Shown: positions 38,225 through 51,008, numbered from the stretch's first letter. The stretch: DNA of 64,000 nt from Chthonobacter rhizosphaerae (GCF_013839525.1 NZ_JACDIS010000004.1:310001-374000), one strand, 5' to 3'. A program made the numbers and translations. The notes: generated by a model from the sequence alone, not told the origin.

Positions 38225-39481
38225 TCAGAACCCCGTGAACGCCCGCGGCGCCGGCTGCACCAGCCGGGGAGCGGCGCCGGTGACCTCGTAGACCGCGAGG
38301 CCGCGGTCGTTGGTGCCGTCGGCGTTGAACCGGAACAGGCCGTTGACGCCCGAGATGAAGCCCTCGGGGCTGGCGATCACCGAGCGCTGGAAGCGCTGGC
38401 TGCCGGCGGCGCGGACGAGGCCGGCGGCGAGCACCACCGCGTCGTAGGCGAGCGTGGCCGTCAGCGGCGGGGCCGCCCCGAAGGCGATCTGGTAGCGGCT
38501 GGCGAAGCTCTGGAAGCCGGAGATCTCAGGCGCCGGGAACCAGCCGCCCGCCAGCAGGGCGTTGCCGTAGACCGCCGGGTCGTTCCACTGGCCGGAGCCG
38601 ATCATCCGCACCCGCCGGGTGTCCACGCCGGCGTTCACCAGCGCCTGGGCGATCTGCGGGGCGCTGCCCGGACCGTCCGGGATGAAGACCGCGTCGATCT
38701 GCGCCCGGTTGGCCGCCACCGCCGCCACCTTGGCGGCGAGGTCCGGCTGGGTGAAGCGTTCCACCTGGACGATGCGGATGCCGTAGCGGGCCGCCGACTG
38801 GCGGAGCGCCGCCTCGGCGAGCGTCCCGTAGGCGCCGTCGGAGATGATGGCCGCGATGGAGCGCAGGCCCGCGCTCGACGCCTGGGCCATCATCTGGCGC
38901 ACCTGGTCGTCGACCAGGAAGCCCATCACGTAGACGCCCGACGAGGCGACGCTCGGGTCCGACGAGAAGGACAGCACCGGCACGTTGGCCTGGAGGGCGA
39001 CCGGCCCGACGCCGCGCACCTCGGCGGCGAACACCGGGCCGAGGATGGCTTCGGCGCCCTCCGCGATGGCCGCCTGCGCGGCCGCCGCCGCCGTCTGCTG
39101 GGTGCCGCCGGAGTCCTTCACCAGCACGGTGAGATCCGCGCCGGTGAAGTCGCGGATGCCGAGGTCGGCCGCGTTGCGCATGGAGGAGGCGAGCGAGGCG
39201 GCGTTGCCCTGGGCCGTCCGCGGCAGGAGGAGCGCCACCCGCACCGACCCGGTGCCGATGGTCTCGCCGGTCGGGGCGGTCGGCTCCGGGGTGAGAAGGG
39301 TCTGGTCCGGGAACGGCCGCGAGGAGCTGGTCGGCGAGCAGCCGGCCGCCGCCAGCGCCGTGCCGCCGAGCAGCGCCAGCACGGTCCGCCGGGTCGCCGC
39401 TCCGCTCCGTCCCGCGGACGCGCCCGCCCCCGTCTCCCGTCCGTCCGCCTCGATGCGCTGCGTCTCGGTCTCGCTCGTCAT
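38225..39481 (-). CDS. LpoA/YraM-like penicillin-binding protein activator lipoprotein
   Basis: 418 aa with a periplasmic-binding-protein fold. The N-terminus contains TRRTVLALLGGTALAAAGC, a Tat-like twin-arginine stretch ending in a lipobox (AAGC). Then come VALLLPRTAQGNAASLASSM, AILGPVFAAEV, the SFSSDPS segment and IDAVFIPDGPG, as in Leu/Ile/Val-binding-like domains of this family. In E. coli the LpoA gene lies beside rsmI and yraN; here it is divergent from rsmI-yraN, supporting the call. It probably stimulates a class A PBP, but it lacks the N-terminal TPR domain of E. coli LpoA. Confidence 0.82.
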   Translation of the reverse strand: MTSETETQRIEADGRETGAGASAGRSGAATRRTVLALLGGTALAAAGCSPTSSSRPFPDQTLLTPEPTAPTGETIGTGSVRVALLLPRTAQGNAASLASSMRNAADLGIRDFTGADLTVLVKDSGGTQQTAAAAAQAAIAEGAEAILGPVFAAEVRGVGPVALQANVPVLSFSSDPSVASSGVYVMGFLVDDQVRQMMAQASSAGLRSIAAIISDGAYGTLAEAALRQSAARYGIRIVQVERFTQPDLAAKVAAVAANRAQIDAVFIPDGPGSAPQIAQALVNAGVDTRRVRMIGSGQWNDPAVYGNALLAGGWFPAPEISGFQSFASRYQIAFGAAPPLTATLAYDAVVLAAGLVRAAGSQRFQRSVIASPEGFISGVNGLFRFNADGTNDRGLAVYEVTGAAPRLVQPAPRAFTGF

Positions 39482-39850
39482 CGTCACACCTGCCGTCGCC
39501 GCTCGGAATGAATGGGCCTCGTTCCGAGTGCATAGCAAAACGCGGGCGCTCTTGCAGACAAGAAATGGCTCGACAAACGGCCAGTCTGCGCCTCAAGTCG
39601 GCACCGTGTCCCCGATGCGTCGGTCCGGCCCGCGCGTCGGGCCGCCGCGGATCGTCAAGGCTCGGTCGGCCCCGCCGCCCGCGGCGGCCGGCGCTCCCGG
39701 TGGTCGCCGGCGGTCGCCGACGTACGGGGGCCGGCGGCGCGCCCGCGCGCCGTTCCCCGTCCGCCCCATCCTCTTCCGCCCATCCTCTTCCGCCCATCCT
39801 TTTCCGCCCATCCTTTTCCGCCCATCCTTTTCCGCAGTGTGTCCCCGCGA
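39482..39850. other. 369-bp divergent region between the LpoA-like gene and rsmI
   Basis: Must contain both promoters. I see no clear -35/-10 pair. The part next to rsmI is occupied by the 14-bp tandem repeat. Confidence 0.4.
39761..39831. repeat. 14-bp tandem repeat upstream of rsmI
   Basis: Five units of CCGCCCATCCTYTT (the first with one extra C), ending about 20 bp before the rsmI start. It lies in the probable rsmI leader. Confidence 0.85.
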
Positions 39851-40891
39851 ATGTCTCCCACCGACCAGCCCGCCCCGCCCACGTCCGGCTATTCCATCGA
39901 CGGAACCGCCTTCCGGGCCCGCCCGATCGAGCCCGGCCTCTACGCGGTGGCGACGCCCATCGGCAATCTCGGCGACGTCACCCTCCGGGCGCTCGAGGTG
40001 CTGGCGGGCGCCGACCTGATCGTCTGCGAGGACACGCGGGTCACCCGCACGCTTCTCGACCGCTACGGCATCCGCAAGCCCATGGCGGCCTACCACGACC
40101 ACAACGCCGCCCGGGAGCGGCCGAGGCTCCTCGCCATGCTCCTCGGCGGCAAGACCCTGGCGCTCGTCTCCGACGCCGGCACGCCGCTCGTCTCCGATCC
40201 CGGCTACAAGCTGGTGGACGAGGCGCTCGCGGCGGGCGTGAAGGTCATCCCCATCCCGGGCGCATCGGCGCTGCTCGCCGCGCTGGTCGCCGCCGGGCTG
40301 CCCACCGACGCCTTCACCTTCCTGGGCTTCCTGCCGCCGAAGTCGGCCGGCCGGCGCGGCCGCCTCGGCCAGTTCAGGACCGTGCCGGCGACGCTCGTCC
40401 TCTACGAGTCGCCCCACCGGGCCGCCGAGACCCTCGCCGACATGGCCGCCGTGCTCGGGCCCGATCGGCCGGGCGTCCTCGCCCGCGAGCTCACCAAGCG
40501 GTTCGAGGAGGTCCGCCGCGGCACCCTCGCCGAGCTTGCCGAAGGGGCGCTCGCCGATCCGCCCCGCGGGGAGATCGTTCTCCTCGCCGGCCCGCCGGTG
40601 GACGTCGAGGCGGCCGACGACGACCTCGACGCCCTGCTCCATGCGGCGCTCGCCACGCAGGGTCCGGGGCAGGCGGCGGCCGAGATCGCCAAGGCCACCG
40701 GACGTCCCCGCAAGGAGGTTTATGCCCGCGCGCTCGCGCTCCGGTCCGCGATCGAAAGCCCGGATTCCGATGTCGCCGACATCGGGGCCGATGTGGCCCG
40801 ACAGTCGCCCGGCCCGGACGACGACACCCCCGACAGCGGCGACGGGACCGGCGGCGGCTCCGGGGACGGCTCCGGCGAGGAGGATCGGTGA
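39851..40891 (+). CDS. rsmI: 16S rRNA 2'-O-ribose C1402 methyltransferase
   Basis: SAM-dependent tetrapyrrole-methylase-fold enzyme, 346 aa. Motifs: LYAVATPIGNLGDVTLRALE, CEDTRVTRTLL, LVSDAGTPLVSDPG and VIPIPGASALLAAL. The C-terminus carries an acidic Gly/Ser/Asp-rich tail (GDGTGGGSGDGSGEE) beyond the usual length. The ATG at 39851 and a GTG at 39839 are both possible and lack a clear ribosome-binding site. The stop overlaps the yraN start. Confidence 0.95.
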   Translation: MSPTDQPAPPTSGYSIDGTAFRARPIEPGLYAVATPIGNLGDVTLRALEVLAGADLIVCEDTRVTRTLLDRYGIRKPMAAYHDHNAARERPRLLAMLLGGKTLALVSDAGTPLVSDPGYKLVDEALAAGVKVIPIPGASALLAALVAAGLPTDAFTFLGFLPPKSAGRRGRLGQFRTVPATLVLYESPHRAAETLADMAAVLGPDRPGVLARELTKRFEEVRRGTLAELAEGALADPPRGEIVLLAGPPVDVEAADDDLDALLHAALATQGPGQAAAEIAKATGRPRKEVYARALALRSAIESPDSDVADIGADVARQSPGPDDDTPDSGDGTGGGSGDGSGEEDR

Positions 40892-41259
40892 CCCGGCCGG
40901 ACCGCGTGCGCGCCTATCGCCGCGGGCTTTTCGCCGAGGCGTTCGCCGCCTGGCTGCTGCGGCTGAAGGGCTATCGGATCATCGCCCGGCGGCATCGCAC
41001 GCCCGTCGGCGAGATCGACCTGGTGGCGCTTCGCGGCCGGGTGGTGGTGTTCGTGGAGGTGAAGGCCCGCCACGACGAGACGGCCGCCGGCGAGGCCGTG
41101 ACGGCGGAATCCCGGCGGCGGATCGTCCGGGCCGCGGGCGTGTTTCTCAATCGGAACAGGCGCCTTGCCGGGCGCGAGCGCCGGTTCGATGTGGTCGCCG
41201 TCCTGCCCGGCCGCTGGCCGCGCCATCACGTGGACGCGTTCCAGGATCGCGCCGACTGA
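40888..41259 (+). CDS. yraN: YraN/UPF0102-family endonuclease-like protein
   Basis: 123-aa member of the Holliday-junction-resolvase-like UPF0102 family. Visible signatures: [31 protein letters not shown] with the catalytic Asp, and [10 protein letters not shown]. The GTG start at 40888 overlaps the rsmI stop by 4 bp and has GAGGAGGAT just upstream, an excellent ribosome-binding site. Its cellular role is not established. The rsmI-yraN pair with the nearby LpoA-like gene matches the conserved yra cluster. Confidence 0.93.
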   Translation: MTRPDRVRAYRRGLFAEAFAAWLLRLKGYRIIARRHRTPVGEIDLVALRGRVVVFVEVKARHDETAAGEAVTAESRRRIVRAAGVFLNRNRRLAGRERRFDVVAVLPGRWPRHHVDAFQDRAD

Positions 41260-41344
41260 GGGCCTCGGCCCATGGACATTCGGCGGCCGAGCCTTTCTGA
41301 TGCCGGGACCACGTCGTCCTCGTCTCTTGTTCGGAAGCCTCGCC

Positions 41345-42286
41345 ATGCCGCTCTCCGTCGCCGTCCAGATGGACCACATCGCCTCGATCCGGATCGCGGG
41401 CGACAGCACGTTCGCGCTCCTCCTGGAGGCCCAGCGCCGCGGGCACCACCTCTTCCACTACACGCCCGACAGGTTGGCGCTCCGGTCCGGCGCCGTGTCG
41501 GCGGCCCTGGAGCCGCTCACGGTGGCCGACGCGGCGGGCGCGCACTTCACCCTTGGCGAGGCGGAAAACGTCGATCTTTCAACAATGGACGTGGTGCTCC
41601 TGCGCCAGGACCCGCCGTTCGACATGGCCTATGTGACGACCACGCACCTCCTGGAGCGGATCCACCCGAAGACGCTCGTCGTCAACGACCCGGCACACGT
41701 GAGAAACGCGCCGGAAAAGCTGTTCGTGATGGATTTTCCACACCTCATGCCGGAGACCCTGATCACCCGCGACCCCGCGGCGATCCGGGCCTTCCGGAAG
41801 GAGTTCGGCGACATCGTCATGAAGCCGCTCTACGGCAACGGCGGCCAGGGCGTGTTCCGGGTGAAACCGGAGGACGAGAACTTCGGCTCGCTGATGGACC
41901 TCTTCACCAGCCAGTTCCGGGAATCCTGGGTGATCCAGCGCTATCTGCCGGCGGTGCGGGCTGGCGACAAGCGGATCATCCTCGTCGATGGAGAGTTCGC
42001 CGGCGCCGTCAATCGCGTCCCGGCGCCGGACGATCTGCGCTCCAACATGGTCCGCGGCGGCGCTGCCGAAACCACCCAGTTGACCGATCGGGAGCGCGAG
42101 ATCTGCGAGACAATCGGGCCCGAATTGAAGCGCCGCGGCCTCCTGTTCGTCGGCATCGACGTGATCGGCGGATATCTGACCGAGATCAACGTCACCTCGC
42201 CGACCGGCCTGCGGGCCATCCGCCGCCTCGGCGGCCCGGACATCGCGGCCCTGATCTGGGATCGCATCGAGGCCCTGCGGGCCTGA
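41345..42286 (+). CDS. gshB: Glutathione synthetase
   Basis: 313-aa ATP-grasp enzyme joining gamma-glutamylcysteine and glycine. It begins [20 protein letters not shown]. Further signatures are [37 protein letters not shown] (ATP-grasp lysine and Gly-rich loop) and a metal-binding end [21 protein letters not shown]. The start is set by the family N-terminus. It probably continues the rsmI-yraN operon after an 85-bp gap. Confidence 0.97.
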   Translation: MPLSVAVQMDHIASIRIAGDSTFALLLEAQRRGHHLFHYTPDRLALRSGAVSAALEPLTVADAAGAHFTLGEAENVDLSTMDVVLLRQDPPFDMAYVTTTHLLERIHPKTLVVNDPAHVRNAPEKLFVMDFPHLMPETLITRDPAAIRAFRKEFGDIVMKPLYGNGGQGVFRVKPEDENFGSLMDLFTSQFRESWVIQRYLPAVRAGDKRIILVDGEFAGAVNRVPAPDDLRSNMVRGGAAETTQLTDREREICETIGPELKRRGLLFVGIDVIGGYLTEINVTSPTGLRAIRRLGGPDIAALIWDRIEALRA

Positions 42287-42309
42287 TCCATCCTTGCCAA
42301 ATCGTCAAA

Positions 42310-42340
42310 AGAGGAACGGAAACCCCGCTTTCGTTCCTCT
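42310..42340 (+). terminator. Hairpin after gshB
   Basis: AGAGGAACG pairs with CGTTCCTCT (9 bp), with a possible inner AAA/TTT extension. The tract after it is CCCGTTC, so it is a weak intrinsic terminator at best. Confidence 0.5.
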
Positions 42341-42347
42341 CCCGTTC

Positions 42348-42376
42348 TTGACGCGCCTCCGGATTAACGTCAATAC
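42348..42376 (+). promoter_or_regulatory. Possible promoter of comM
   Basis: TTGACG (42348-42353) and CAATAC (42371-42376) are 17 bp apart, 25 bp before the comM ATG. Confidence 0.4.
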
Positions 42377-42400
42377 TGCCTTAAATCGGGGGTTGCGGCG

Positions 42401-43939
42401 ATGGTTGCGCGAGTCAGGACGGTGTGCTTCCAGGGCGTGGACGTCACGCCCGTGAACGTTCAGGTCCACATGGCGGCGGGCAATCCGACGTTCACGGTGG
42501 TGGGCCTCGGCGACAAGGCGGTGGCCGAAAGCCGCGAGCGGATCCGCGCCGCCCTGACCGCGTCGGGCCTCGCCTTGCCGGCCCGTCGCATCACGGTGAA
42601 TCTCGCGCCCGCGGACCTTCCGAAGGAAGGATCTCACTACGACCTCCCGATCGCCCTCGCCCTCATGGCCGCCATGGGGGCGGTGCCCGCCGATGCGCTG
42701 GAAGACCTTGTTGTTCTTGGCGAATTGGCTCTCGACGGCACCCTGTCGGCGGTCTCCGGCGTGCTGCCGGCCGCGATCGCCGCCAACGGCGAGGGGCTCG
42801 GCATCCTCTGCCCCAAGGCCTCCGGCGGCGAGGCGGCCTGGGCGGACCCGGACATGACCGTGCTGGCGCCCTTCAGCCTCGTGGCGATCGTCAATCATTT
42901 CAGAGGCATACAGGTTCTGTCCCGGCCGGAGCCGCGCACCGCCGAACCCGGCGCGCCGCTGCCGGATCTCGCCGAGGTGCGCGGCCAGGAGAGCGCCAAG
43001 CGCGCCCTCGAAGTGGCGGCCGCCGGCGGCCATTCGGTGCTGATGAGCGGTCCGCCGGGGGCCGGCAAGTCCATGCTCGCCGCCCGCATGCCGTCGCTCC
43101 TGCCCCCGCTCACGCCTCGCGAACTCCTTGAAATCTCTATGATCGCGTCGGTCGCCGGCACGCTGGTGGACGGCCGCCTGTCGTCCCGGCGGCCCTATCG
43201 GGCGCCCCATCACTCCGCCTCCATGGCGGCTCTCGTCGGCGGCGGGCTGCGGGCCCGCCCCGGCGAGATCTCGCTCGCCCACAACGGCGTCCTGTTCCTG
43301 GACGAACTGCCGGAATTCCAGCCGCAGGTGCTCGACGCCCTCCGCCAGCCGCTCGAGACCGGCGACGTGGTGATCGCCCGGGCCAACGCCCGGGTCACCT
43401 ATCCGGCCCGGTTCCAGCTGATCGCCGCCATGAACCCCTGTCGCTGCGGCCTCGCCGGCATGCCGGGCCACACTTGCAAGCGCGGCGCGCGCTGCGCCGC
43501 CGACTATCTGGCGCGCCTGTCCGGGCCGCTTCTCGACCGGTTCGACCTCCGGCTCGAGATCCCCGCCATGTCGGCGGCCGACATGATCGCCCCGACGCGG
43601 ACGGGCGAACCCTCCGCTGTCGTGGCCGAGCGGGTCGCGGCCGCCCGCGCGATCCAGGTCGCGCGCTATGCCGCGCTCGGACGGCCGGACATCACCACCA
43701 ATGCCGGCGCCAGCGCGCCCATGGTGGAGGCCGTCGCCACGCCGGACGCGGCCGGCATGCGGCTCCTGCGGGAGGCGGCCGACGTCCTCCGGCTCAGCGG
43801 CCGCGGCTTCCACCGGGTGCTGAAGGTCGCCCGCACCCTGGCGGATCTCGACGCCTGTCCGACCGTCGGCCGACTTCATGTGGCCGAGGCCCTCGCCTAC
43901 CGGTCGCGGGAGGAGCTGAATGGCGCCGTCGCAGCCTGA
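42401..43939 (+). CDS. comM: YifB/ComM-family Mg-chelatase-like AAA+ ATPase
   Basis: 512 aa. N-terminal Lon-protease-like domain (MVARVRTVCFQGVDV, VVGLGDKAVAESRERIRAAL). The AAA+ core has Walker A GPPGAGKSM near 217 and Walker B VLFLDELPEF. A cysteine-rich loop MNPCRCGLAG precedes RFDLRLEI. ComM is a helicase promoting branch migration during natural transformation in gammaproteobacteria; in this group it is conserved but its role is less clear. The frame ends 19 nt into an overlapping open frame that is not the real start of the kinase gene downstream. Confidence 0.94.
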   Translation: MVARVRTVCFQGVDVTPVNVQVHMAAGNPTFTVVGLGDKAVAESRERIRAALTASGLALPARRITVNLAPADLPKEGSHYDLPIALALMAAMGAVPADALEDLVVLGELALDGTLSAVSGVLPAAIAANGEGLGILCPKASGGEAAWADPDMTVLAPFSLVAIVNHFRGIQVLSRPEPRTAEPGAPLPDLAEVRGQESAKRALEVAAAGGHSVLMSGPPGAGKSMLAARMPSLLPPLTPRELLEISMIASVAGTLVDGRLSSRRPYRAPHHSASMAALVGGGLRARPGEISLAHNGVLFLDELPEFQPQVLDALRQPLETGDVVIARANARVTYPARFQLIAAMNPCRCGLAGMPGHTCKRGARCAADYLARLSGPLLDRFDLRLEIPAMSAADMIAPTRTGEPSAVVAERVAAARAIQVARYAALGRPDITTNAGASAPMVEAVATPDAAGMRLLREAADVLRLSGRGFHRVLKVARTLADLDACPTVGRLHVAEALAYRSREELNGAVAA

Positions 43940-44168
43940 TCCCGTCTCCCGGCACCCCGTGTTTTCGCGGATCCCAACAAGGCTTTGGCAACCGTTGGGC
44001 GCTAGGCTCCGGTCGGGCCGGATGCCGTCTCCCCATCGGATCCGTCCTCGGCTGGCCCGCTCCGCGGCCGTCCGCCCGCCTGCGGTCGCGTCCGCGGTGC
44101 CGTGGCGGGCCGCGGTCCCGCCCAGGTCCGGCCGCCGTCCTTGGATCGAACGGAATGCCGCCTCGCCG

Positions 44169-46769
<2,601 letters not shown>

Positions 46770-46883
46770 CGGGCGCGGCACGGAACCTGGGCCCGAACAT
46801 CGATGGGCCGGCATCCGGCGCACTCCCGGCTTTCGATGCGGTCGGCCTTGCCTTAGGGTCGCCGGGCAGAAAGGAGATCGCCC

Positions 46884-47246
46884 ATGGGTTCCCCGACCCT
46901 CTTCGTCCCATTCGACCTCTCATCGATCGAACCGGAGGACGGCTCCCCCGATCCGGACCGGATCGTCAAGGGCGAGCCGCGCACCCGGACGTGGGTGGTG
47001 GAGGAGCATGACGACGGCGCCACCGTCACGGGCATCTGGGAATCGACCCCCGGGTCCTGGCGGGTCTCCTATGACGAATGGGAGTTCTGCTCGATCCTGT
47101 CCGGGGTGACGATCCTCCACGAGGACGGCGCCGTCACGCCCCATGTTCTGCGGGAGGGCGACACCTTCGTGATCCGTCCCGGCTTCAGCGGCATCTGGGA
47201 GGTGGTCGAGACCACGCGCAAGATGTTCGTGGTGCGCCTGCCCTGA
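46884..47246 (+). CDS. Small cupin-domain protein (Cupin_3/DUF861 type)
   Basis: 120 aa, one cupin barrel: GIWESTPGSWRVSYDEWEFCSILSG, HEDGAVTPHVLREGDTFVIRPGFSGIWEV. The pattern WExxPGxWRVxYxExE-CxxLxG and GDxFVIxPGFxGxWEV is that of the EutQ-like/(S)-ureidoglycine-hydrolase-like group. Its metal and substrate are unknown. AAGGAG precedes the ATG. It may be transcribed with ribB downstream (98 bp gap). Confidence 0.88.
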   Translation: MGSPTLFVPFDLSSIEPEDGSPDPDRIVKGEPRTRTWVVEEHDDGATVTGIWESTPGSWRVSYDEWEFCSILSGVTILHEDGAVTPHVLREGDTFVIRPGFSGIWEVVETTRKMFVVRLP

Positions 47247-47343
47247 ACCGGCGGCCGTACCGATCGCGGCGTTGTACCGTCGGGCCGCTCGGGTCTAAAA
47301 GGGGTGTTCCGCCGTCGTCCGGCGGCGGAGGAGAAGGTTCGAC

Positions 47344-48462
47344 ATGCAATTGGACAGGATCGAAGACGCGGTGGCGGCCATCGCCGCCGGCGAGCTGGTG
47401 GTGGTGGTCGACGATACGGACCGGGAGAACGAGGGCGACCTGATCATGGCGGCCGCCCGCGCGACGCCCGAGAAGATGGCCTTCATGATCCGCCACACCA
47501 GCGGCATCATCTGCGTGCCGATGACCGGCGACCGGGCCGACCGCCTGAACCTGCCGCCCATGGTGGCGAACAATCTCGATCCGCTGCGGACGGCCTTCAC
47601 GGTCAGCGTCGACTACCGGGTCGGCATGACGACGGGCATATCGGCAGACGAGCGCACCAACACGGTGCGGGCACTCGCCAACGACAACACCGCCGCGACG
47701 GATTTCCTGCGGCCGGGTCACATCTTCCCGCTGATCGCGCGCGCCGGCGGCGTGCTCACCCGCTCCGGGCATACGGAAGCCGGCGTGGACCTCGCCCAGA
47801 TGGCCGGCCTGCCGCCCGTGGGCGTCCTCGCCGAGGTGGTGAACGACGACGGCACCGTGAAGCGCCTGCACGAGCTGGTGCCCTTCGCCCGCGAGCATGG
47901 CCTGAAGATCGTGTCGATCGAGGACCTCATCGCCTATCGGATCCGCACCGAGCGGTTCGCCGAGAAGGTGGTGTCCCGCGAGATGACGATCGGAGGCCTC
48001 AACGCCAAGGTCTGCGCCTATCGAACCCCCTTCGACCCGATGCAGCACGTGGTGGCGGTGTTCGGCGACGTGGCTGCCGGGGACGACGTGCCCTGCCGGA
48101 TCCACCGGGAGCAGCCCGCCCTCGACCTCCTCGACCGGATGGAGGGGCAGCGGACCTGGGTGGACGCGGCGGTGGACGTGTTCAAGCGCGAAGGCGGCCG
48201 CGGGATTCTGATGTTCCTGCGCACGCCCGTGGTGGAGGACCTCCTGGACGACGCGGAACCCAAGAAGGACGGCGTGGACGGAGAGCGGCACGGCAGCGCC
48301 ATCCGGCGCATGCAGCGCTGGCGTGAGATCGGGATCGGCGCCCAGATCCTGCGGGACCTCGGGATCCGCTCCATCGCCATCGTGTCCACCCGCGAGCGGA
48401 GCTATGTGGGTCTGGCGGGCTTCGGCATCGAGGTCAGCCGCACGATCATGGTGTCGGATTGA
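47344..48462 (+). CDS. ribB: 3,4-dihydroxy-2-butanone-4-phosphate synthase with degenerate RibA domain
   Basis: 372 aa. The N-terminal DHBP synthase is intact: VVVVDDTDRENEGDLIMAA with acidic metal ligands, TAFTVSVDYRVGMTTGISA and RSGHTEAGVDLAQMAGL. The C-terminal half aligns with GTP cyclohydrolase II but lacks its zinc cysteines (VPCRIHREQPALDLL in place of the C-L-T-G-D...C-D-C-G motif), so it should have no GTP cyclohydrolase II activity. This bifunctional-looking, monofunctional form is common in Hyphomicrobiales. GGAGGAGAAGG lies upstream. No FMN riboswitch was seen in the 97 bp before it. Confidence 0.92.
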   Translation: MQLDRIEDAVAAIAAGELVVVVDDTDRENEGDLIMAAARATPEKMAFMIRHTSGIICVPMTGDRADRLNLPPMVANNLDPLRTAFTVSVDYRVGMTTGISADERTNTVRALANDNTAATDFLRPGHIFPLIARAGGVLTRSGHTEAGVDLAQMAGLPPVGVLAEVVNDDGTVKRLHELVPFAREHGLKIVSIEDLIAYRIRTERFAEKVVSREMTIGGLNAKVCAYRTPFDPMQHVVAVFGDVAAGDDVPCRIHREQPALDLLDRMEGQRTWVDAAVDVFKREGGRGILMFLRTPVVEDLLDDAEPKKDGVDGERHGSAIRRMQRWREIGIGAQILRDLGIRSIAIVSTRERSYVGLAGFGIEVSRTIMVSD

Positions 48463-48602
48463 GCAAGGCGGTGGCTCGCGCCCGTCCGGGCGGCGCGCGC
48501 GGCGCCCGGACGTGAGGACGCCGCGCGGAGGGATCCCGCGCGACGTCGCCGCGTTCGCGGCGGTGGGTTCCGGCCCGGCGCTTCGAGGCGGCGCCGATAG
48601 CC

Positions 48603-50747
48603 TCAGGCGGCCAGCAGCTGCGCCACGAAGCGCTGGAGGCCGGCCTTGAGCTCGCCCGCCTCGCGGCCGAGGGACCGGGCCTGGTCCACCACGCGCGCGG
48701 CCGCCTCGTCGGTGGTGCCGACGGCGGAGCGCACGTCGGAGATGTTCACGCTCACGGTGGAGGTCCCCTGCGCGGCGTTCTGGGCCGACCGGGCGATCGC
48801 GCTCGTGGCGGCCGACTGCTGCTCGATCGCCATGGCGACCGAACTCACCGCCTCGCCGATCTCCCCGACCACGCCCCGGATCCGGGTGATCGCGTCCACG
48901 GCGGTGCCGGTGGCGCTGCGCATGGCGGCGATCTGGGCGCCGATCTCCTCGGTGGCCTTGGCGGTCTGGCCCGCGAGGCTCTTCACCTCGCCGGCCACCA
49001 CGGCGAAGCCGCGGCCCGCATCGCCCGCCCGGGCGGCCTCGATGGTGGCGTTGAGGGCAAGGAGATTGGTCTGCTCGGCGATGGACTGGATGATGTCCAC
49101 CACCGTGCCGATCCGCGTGGCGGTCGCCGAGAGGGACTTCACGATGTTGGTCGTCGACTGGGCGTGACGGTCGGCATCGCCGGCGATCTGCCCGGAGCGG
49201 CCGATCAGGTCCGACACCTCCCGGATGGACGCGAAGAGCTCGTCGGACGACGCCGCGACGGACCGGACGTCGCCGCTGGCCGCCGCCGACGCATCCGCCA
49301 CCGTGCCGGAGCGTTCGCGGGCCTGCTGGGCGAGCTTCGCCATGTGGCCGGCAGACTGTTCAAGGTCGTCGGCCGCCTCGGCCACCTTGGCGACCACCGA
49401 GCCGACGCGCTCCTCGAATTCGCGGGCGAGCGACTCGGTCATGGCGCGCCGCTCGGCTTCCCGCTGGCGCCGCTCGACCTCGGCCACCTCGGCTCGCCGA
49501 CGGGCCTGCTCATGGGTCATCTCGCGGATCTGCTCCACAGCCCGGGCGATCTCGCCGATCTCGTCCTTGCGATGACGCCCGGCGATCTCCTCGTCCACCG
49601 TGCCGCTGGCCATGCCGCGAAGCGCACCGGTGAGGGTGGCGATCGGGGCCGTGATGGACCGGGCCACCAGCCAGCCGAGCACCACGGTCGCGAGCGCGAT
49701 CACCGCGGCGGCGAAGATGAGCGACCGCTTCATCTCGGCCGCCGCCGCGAAGGCCTCCTCGGTGGCCTGGATGGCGTAGACGGTCCAGGCCTGCCCGAGG
49801 AAGGTGACCGGCTTGCCGAGCGCCATGTGCGTCCGGCCATCCTGGGTGACCTCGACGAGGGCGCCGGCCGCGTCGCGCCCGACCTCCAGGCCGAGCTCGG
49901 AGGCGGGCGAACCGGCCTTGACCCGGCCGAGCGGCGGGTTGGACCGCAGCAGGCCGTCGGGACCGACCGCGAAGGTCTCCCCGGTCGCGCCGAGGCCGCT
50001 GCGGACGGACATGACCGTGTCCAGGATGGCGGGCGTCAGGCGGATCACCACGTAGCCGGCGCGCAGGGTCTCCTGCGCGGCGTTCATGGCGGCGTTGCTC
50101 CTGCGGAACACGGCGTGGCCGAAGAAGGCCGAGGTCTCGCCGCCGGCAGCCGCATAAGGGGCGAAATCGACGAAGCTTTCCGAGCCGTCGCCGGCTTTCA
50201 GGGCACTGAAGAGCGTCTCCAGGCCGCTGCCGGCCAGGGTGGGGGCGCTCAGGGGAGCGGCGAAGTCGGAGCGCTTGGCGACCGAGTAGATCACCCGGCC
50301 ATTGGGGTCGAGCAGCAGGATGTCCGCATAGCCGCCACGCTCCATGGCGTCCACCATGGACGCGTGGACCTTGGCGTGGCGGAAGCCGTACATGGTCTTG
50401 GAGTCGCCGCCGTCGCGGGCCATGCGTTCGGCGTCGGTGCCGGAGGCGAAATAGGCCTTGGTGGCCTCGAACTCATTCGGGTTCAGTTCGAGGTTCTTCT
50501 CCAGCTCCGGCAGGCTGGAGGACACGACCGGCGTGGTCGCGAGGGTGTCGAGGTCGGCGCGGATCCGCTCCACGGTGAGCGCCAGGAGCCCGGCCCGGGC
50601 GTCGGCGGCCAGGGACAGCCGTTCGACGGCCGCCTCGTCCAAACCCTTCTGGGCGCCCATCCAGCCGATCGCCCCCATGACGGCCGCGCAACCGAGCGCG
50701 AGGCCCACCAGGGCCACGGGCAACCGCATCTTCAACGTCGACATCAT
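48603..50747 (-). CDS. Methyl-accepting chemotaxis protein
   Basis: 714 aa. First membrane helix near residues 10-30, a large periplasmic sensor (about 35-330, dCache-like, with [13 protein letters not shown]), and a second helix around 340-365 ([19 protein letters not shown]). HAMP follows with [15 protein letters not shown], then the signalling coiled coil with hairpin tip [31 protein letters not shown] near 555. There is no C-terminal CheR-binding pentapeptide. The start is one of two adjacent ATGs (50747 or 50744) after GGGGA. Ligand unknown; no che genes are nearby. Confidence 0.93.
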   Translation of the reverse strand: MMSTLKMRLPVALVGLALGCAAVMGAIGWMGAQKGLDEAAVERLSLAADARAGLLALTVERIRADLDTLATTPVVSSSLPELEKNLELNPNEFEATKAYFASGTDAERMARDGGDSKTMYGFRHAKVHASMVDAMERGGYADILLLDPNGRVIYSVAKRSDFAAPLSAPTLAGSGLETLFSALKAGDGSESFVDFAPYAAAGGETSAFFGHAVFRRSNAAMNAAQETLRAGYVVIRLTPAILDTVMSVRSGLGATGETFAVGPDGLLRSNPPLGRVKAGSPASELGLEVGRDAAGALVEVTQDGRTHMALGKPVTFLGQAWTVYAIQATEEAFAAAAEMKRSLIFAAAVIALATVVLGWLVARSITAPIATLTGALRGMASGTVDEEIAGRHRKDEIGEIARAVEQIREMTHEQARRRAEVAEVERRQREAERRAMTESLAREFEERVGSVVAKVAEAADDLEQSAGHMAKLAQQARERSGTVADASAAASGDVRSVAASSDELFASIREVSDLIGRSGQIAGDADRHAQSTTNIVKSLSATATRIGTVVDIIQSIAEQTNLLALNATIEAARAGDAGRGFAVVAGEVKSLAGQTAKATEEIGAQIAAMRSATGTAVDAITRIRGVVGEIGEAVSSVAMAIEQQSAATSAIARSAQNAAQGTSTVSVNISDVRSAVGTTDEAAARVVDQARSLGREAGELKAGLQRFVAQLLAA

Positions 50748-50946
50748 GTCCCCACACCCGACGCTTGGAATTTCTATGTCGCGCCGAGTATGGGACCCGT
50801 TCCCTTGAGAAGGGCTTAATGGAATCGCGCTTTCCGATCCGTGCGCGATCTGTCGCGGCAGTCTTGTTGGTTGTAGGCGGGCTCTGGCCATGATCTCGTC
50901 GAGGATAGGCGCGCGCGACGCCTTGGATATGCCTGCCTCATACGTC

Positions 50947-50982
50947 AAAAAGCCGCAGCTGGCATTCACCGGCTGCGGCTTT
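50947..50982 (-). terminator. Rho-independent terminator of the cold-shock gene
   Basis: Minus strand: AAAGCCGCAGC pairs with GCTGCGGCTTT (11 bp) and ends in TTTTT. It lies 27 bp beyond the stop of the cold-shock gene. Confidence 0.85.
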
Positions 50983-51008
50983 CATCTTGATCTGTTCTTC
51001 AGCGACGA

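Noticed and set aside
37347-39511. Open frame across the repeat field downstream of hemW
   Set aside because: It is made of minisatellite and REP-like sequence and runs antisense through the LpoA-like gene; no start signal or protein-like composition.
43920-44168. N-terminal extension of the hybrid kinase overlapping comM
   Set aside because: No ribosome-binding site and an Arg/Pro-rich translation unlike a sensor domain; the ATG at 44169 precedes the membrane segment.
47247-47343. FMN riboswitch before ribB
   Set aside because: The gap is only 97 bp and lacks the conserved AGGGUGAAAUUCCC-type RFN elements.
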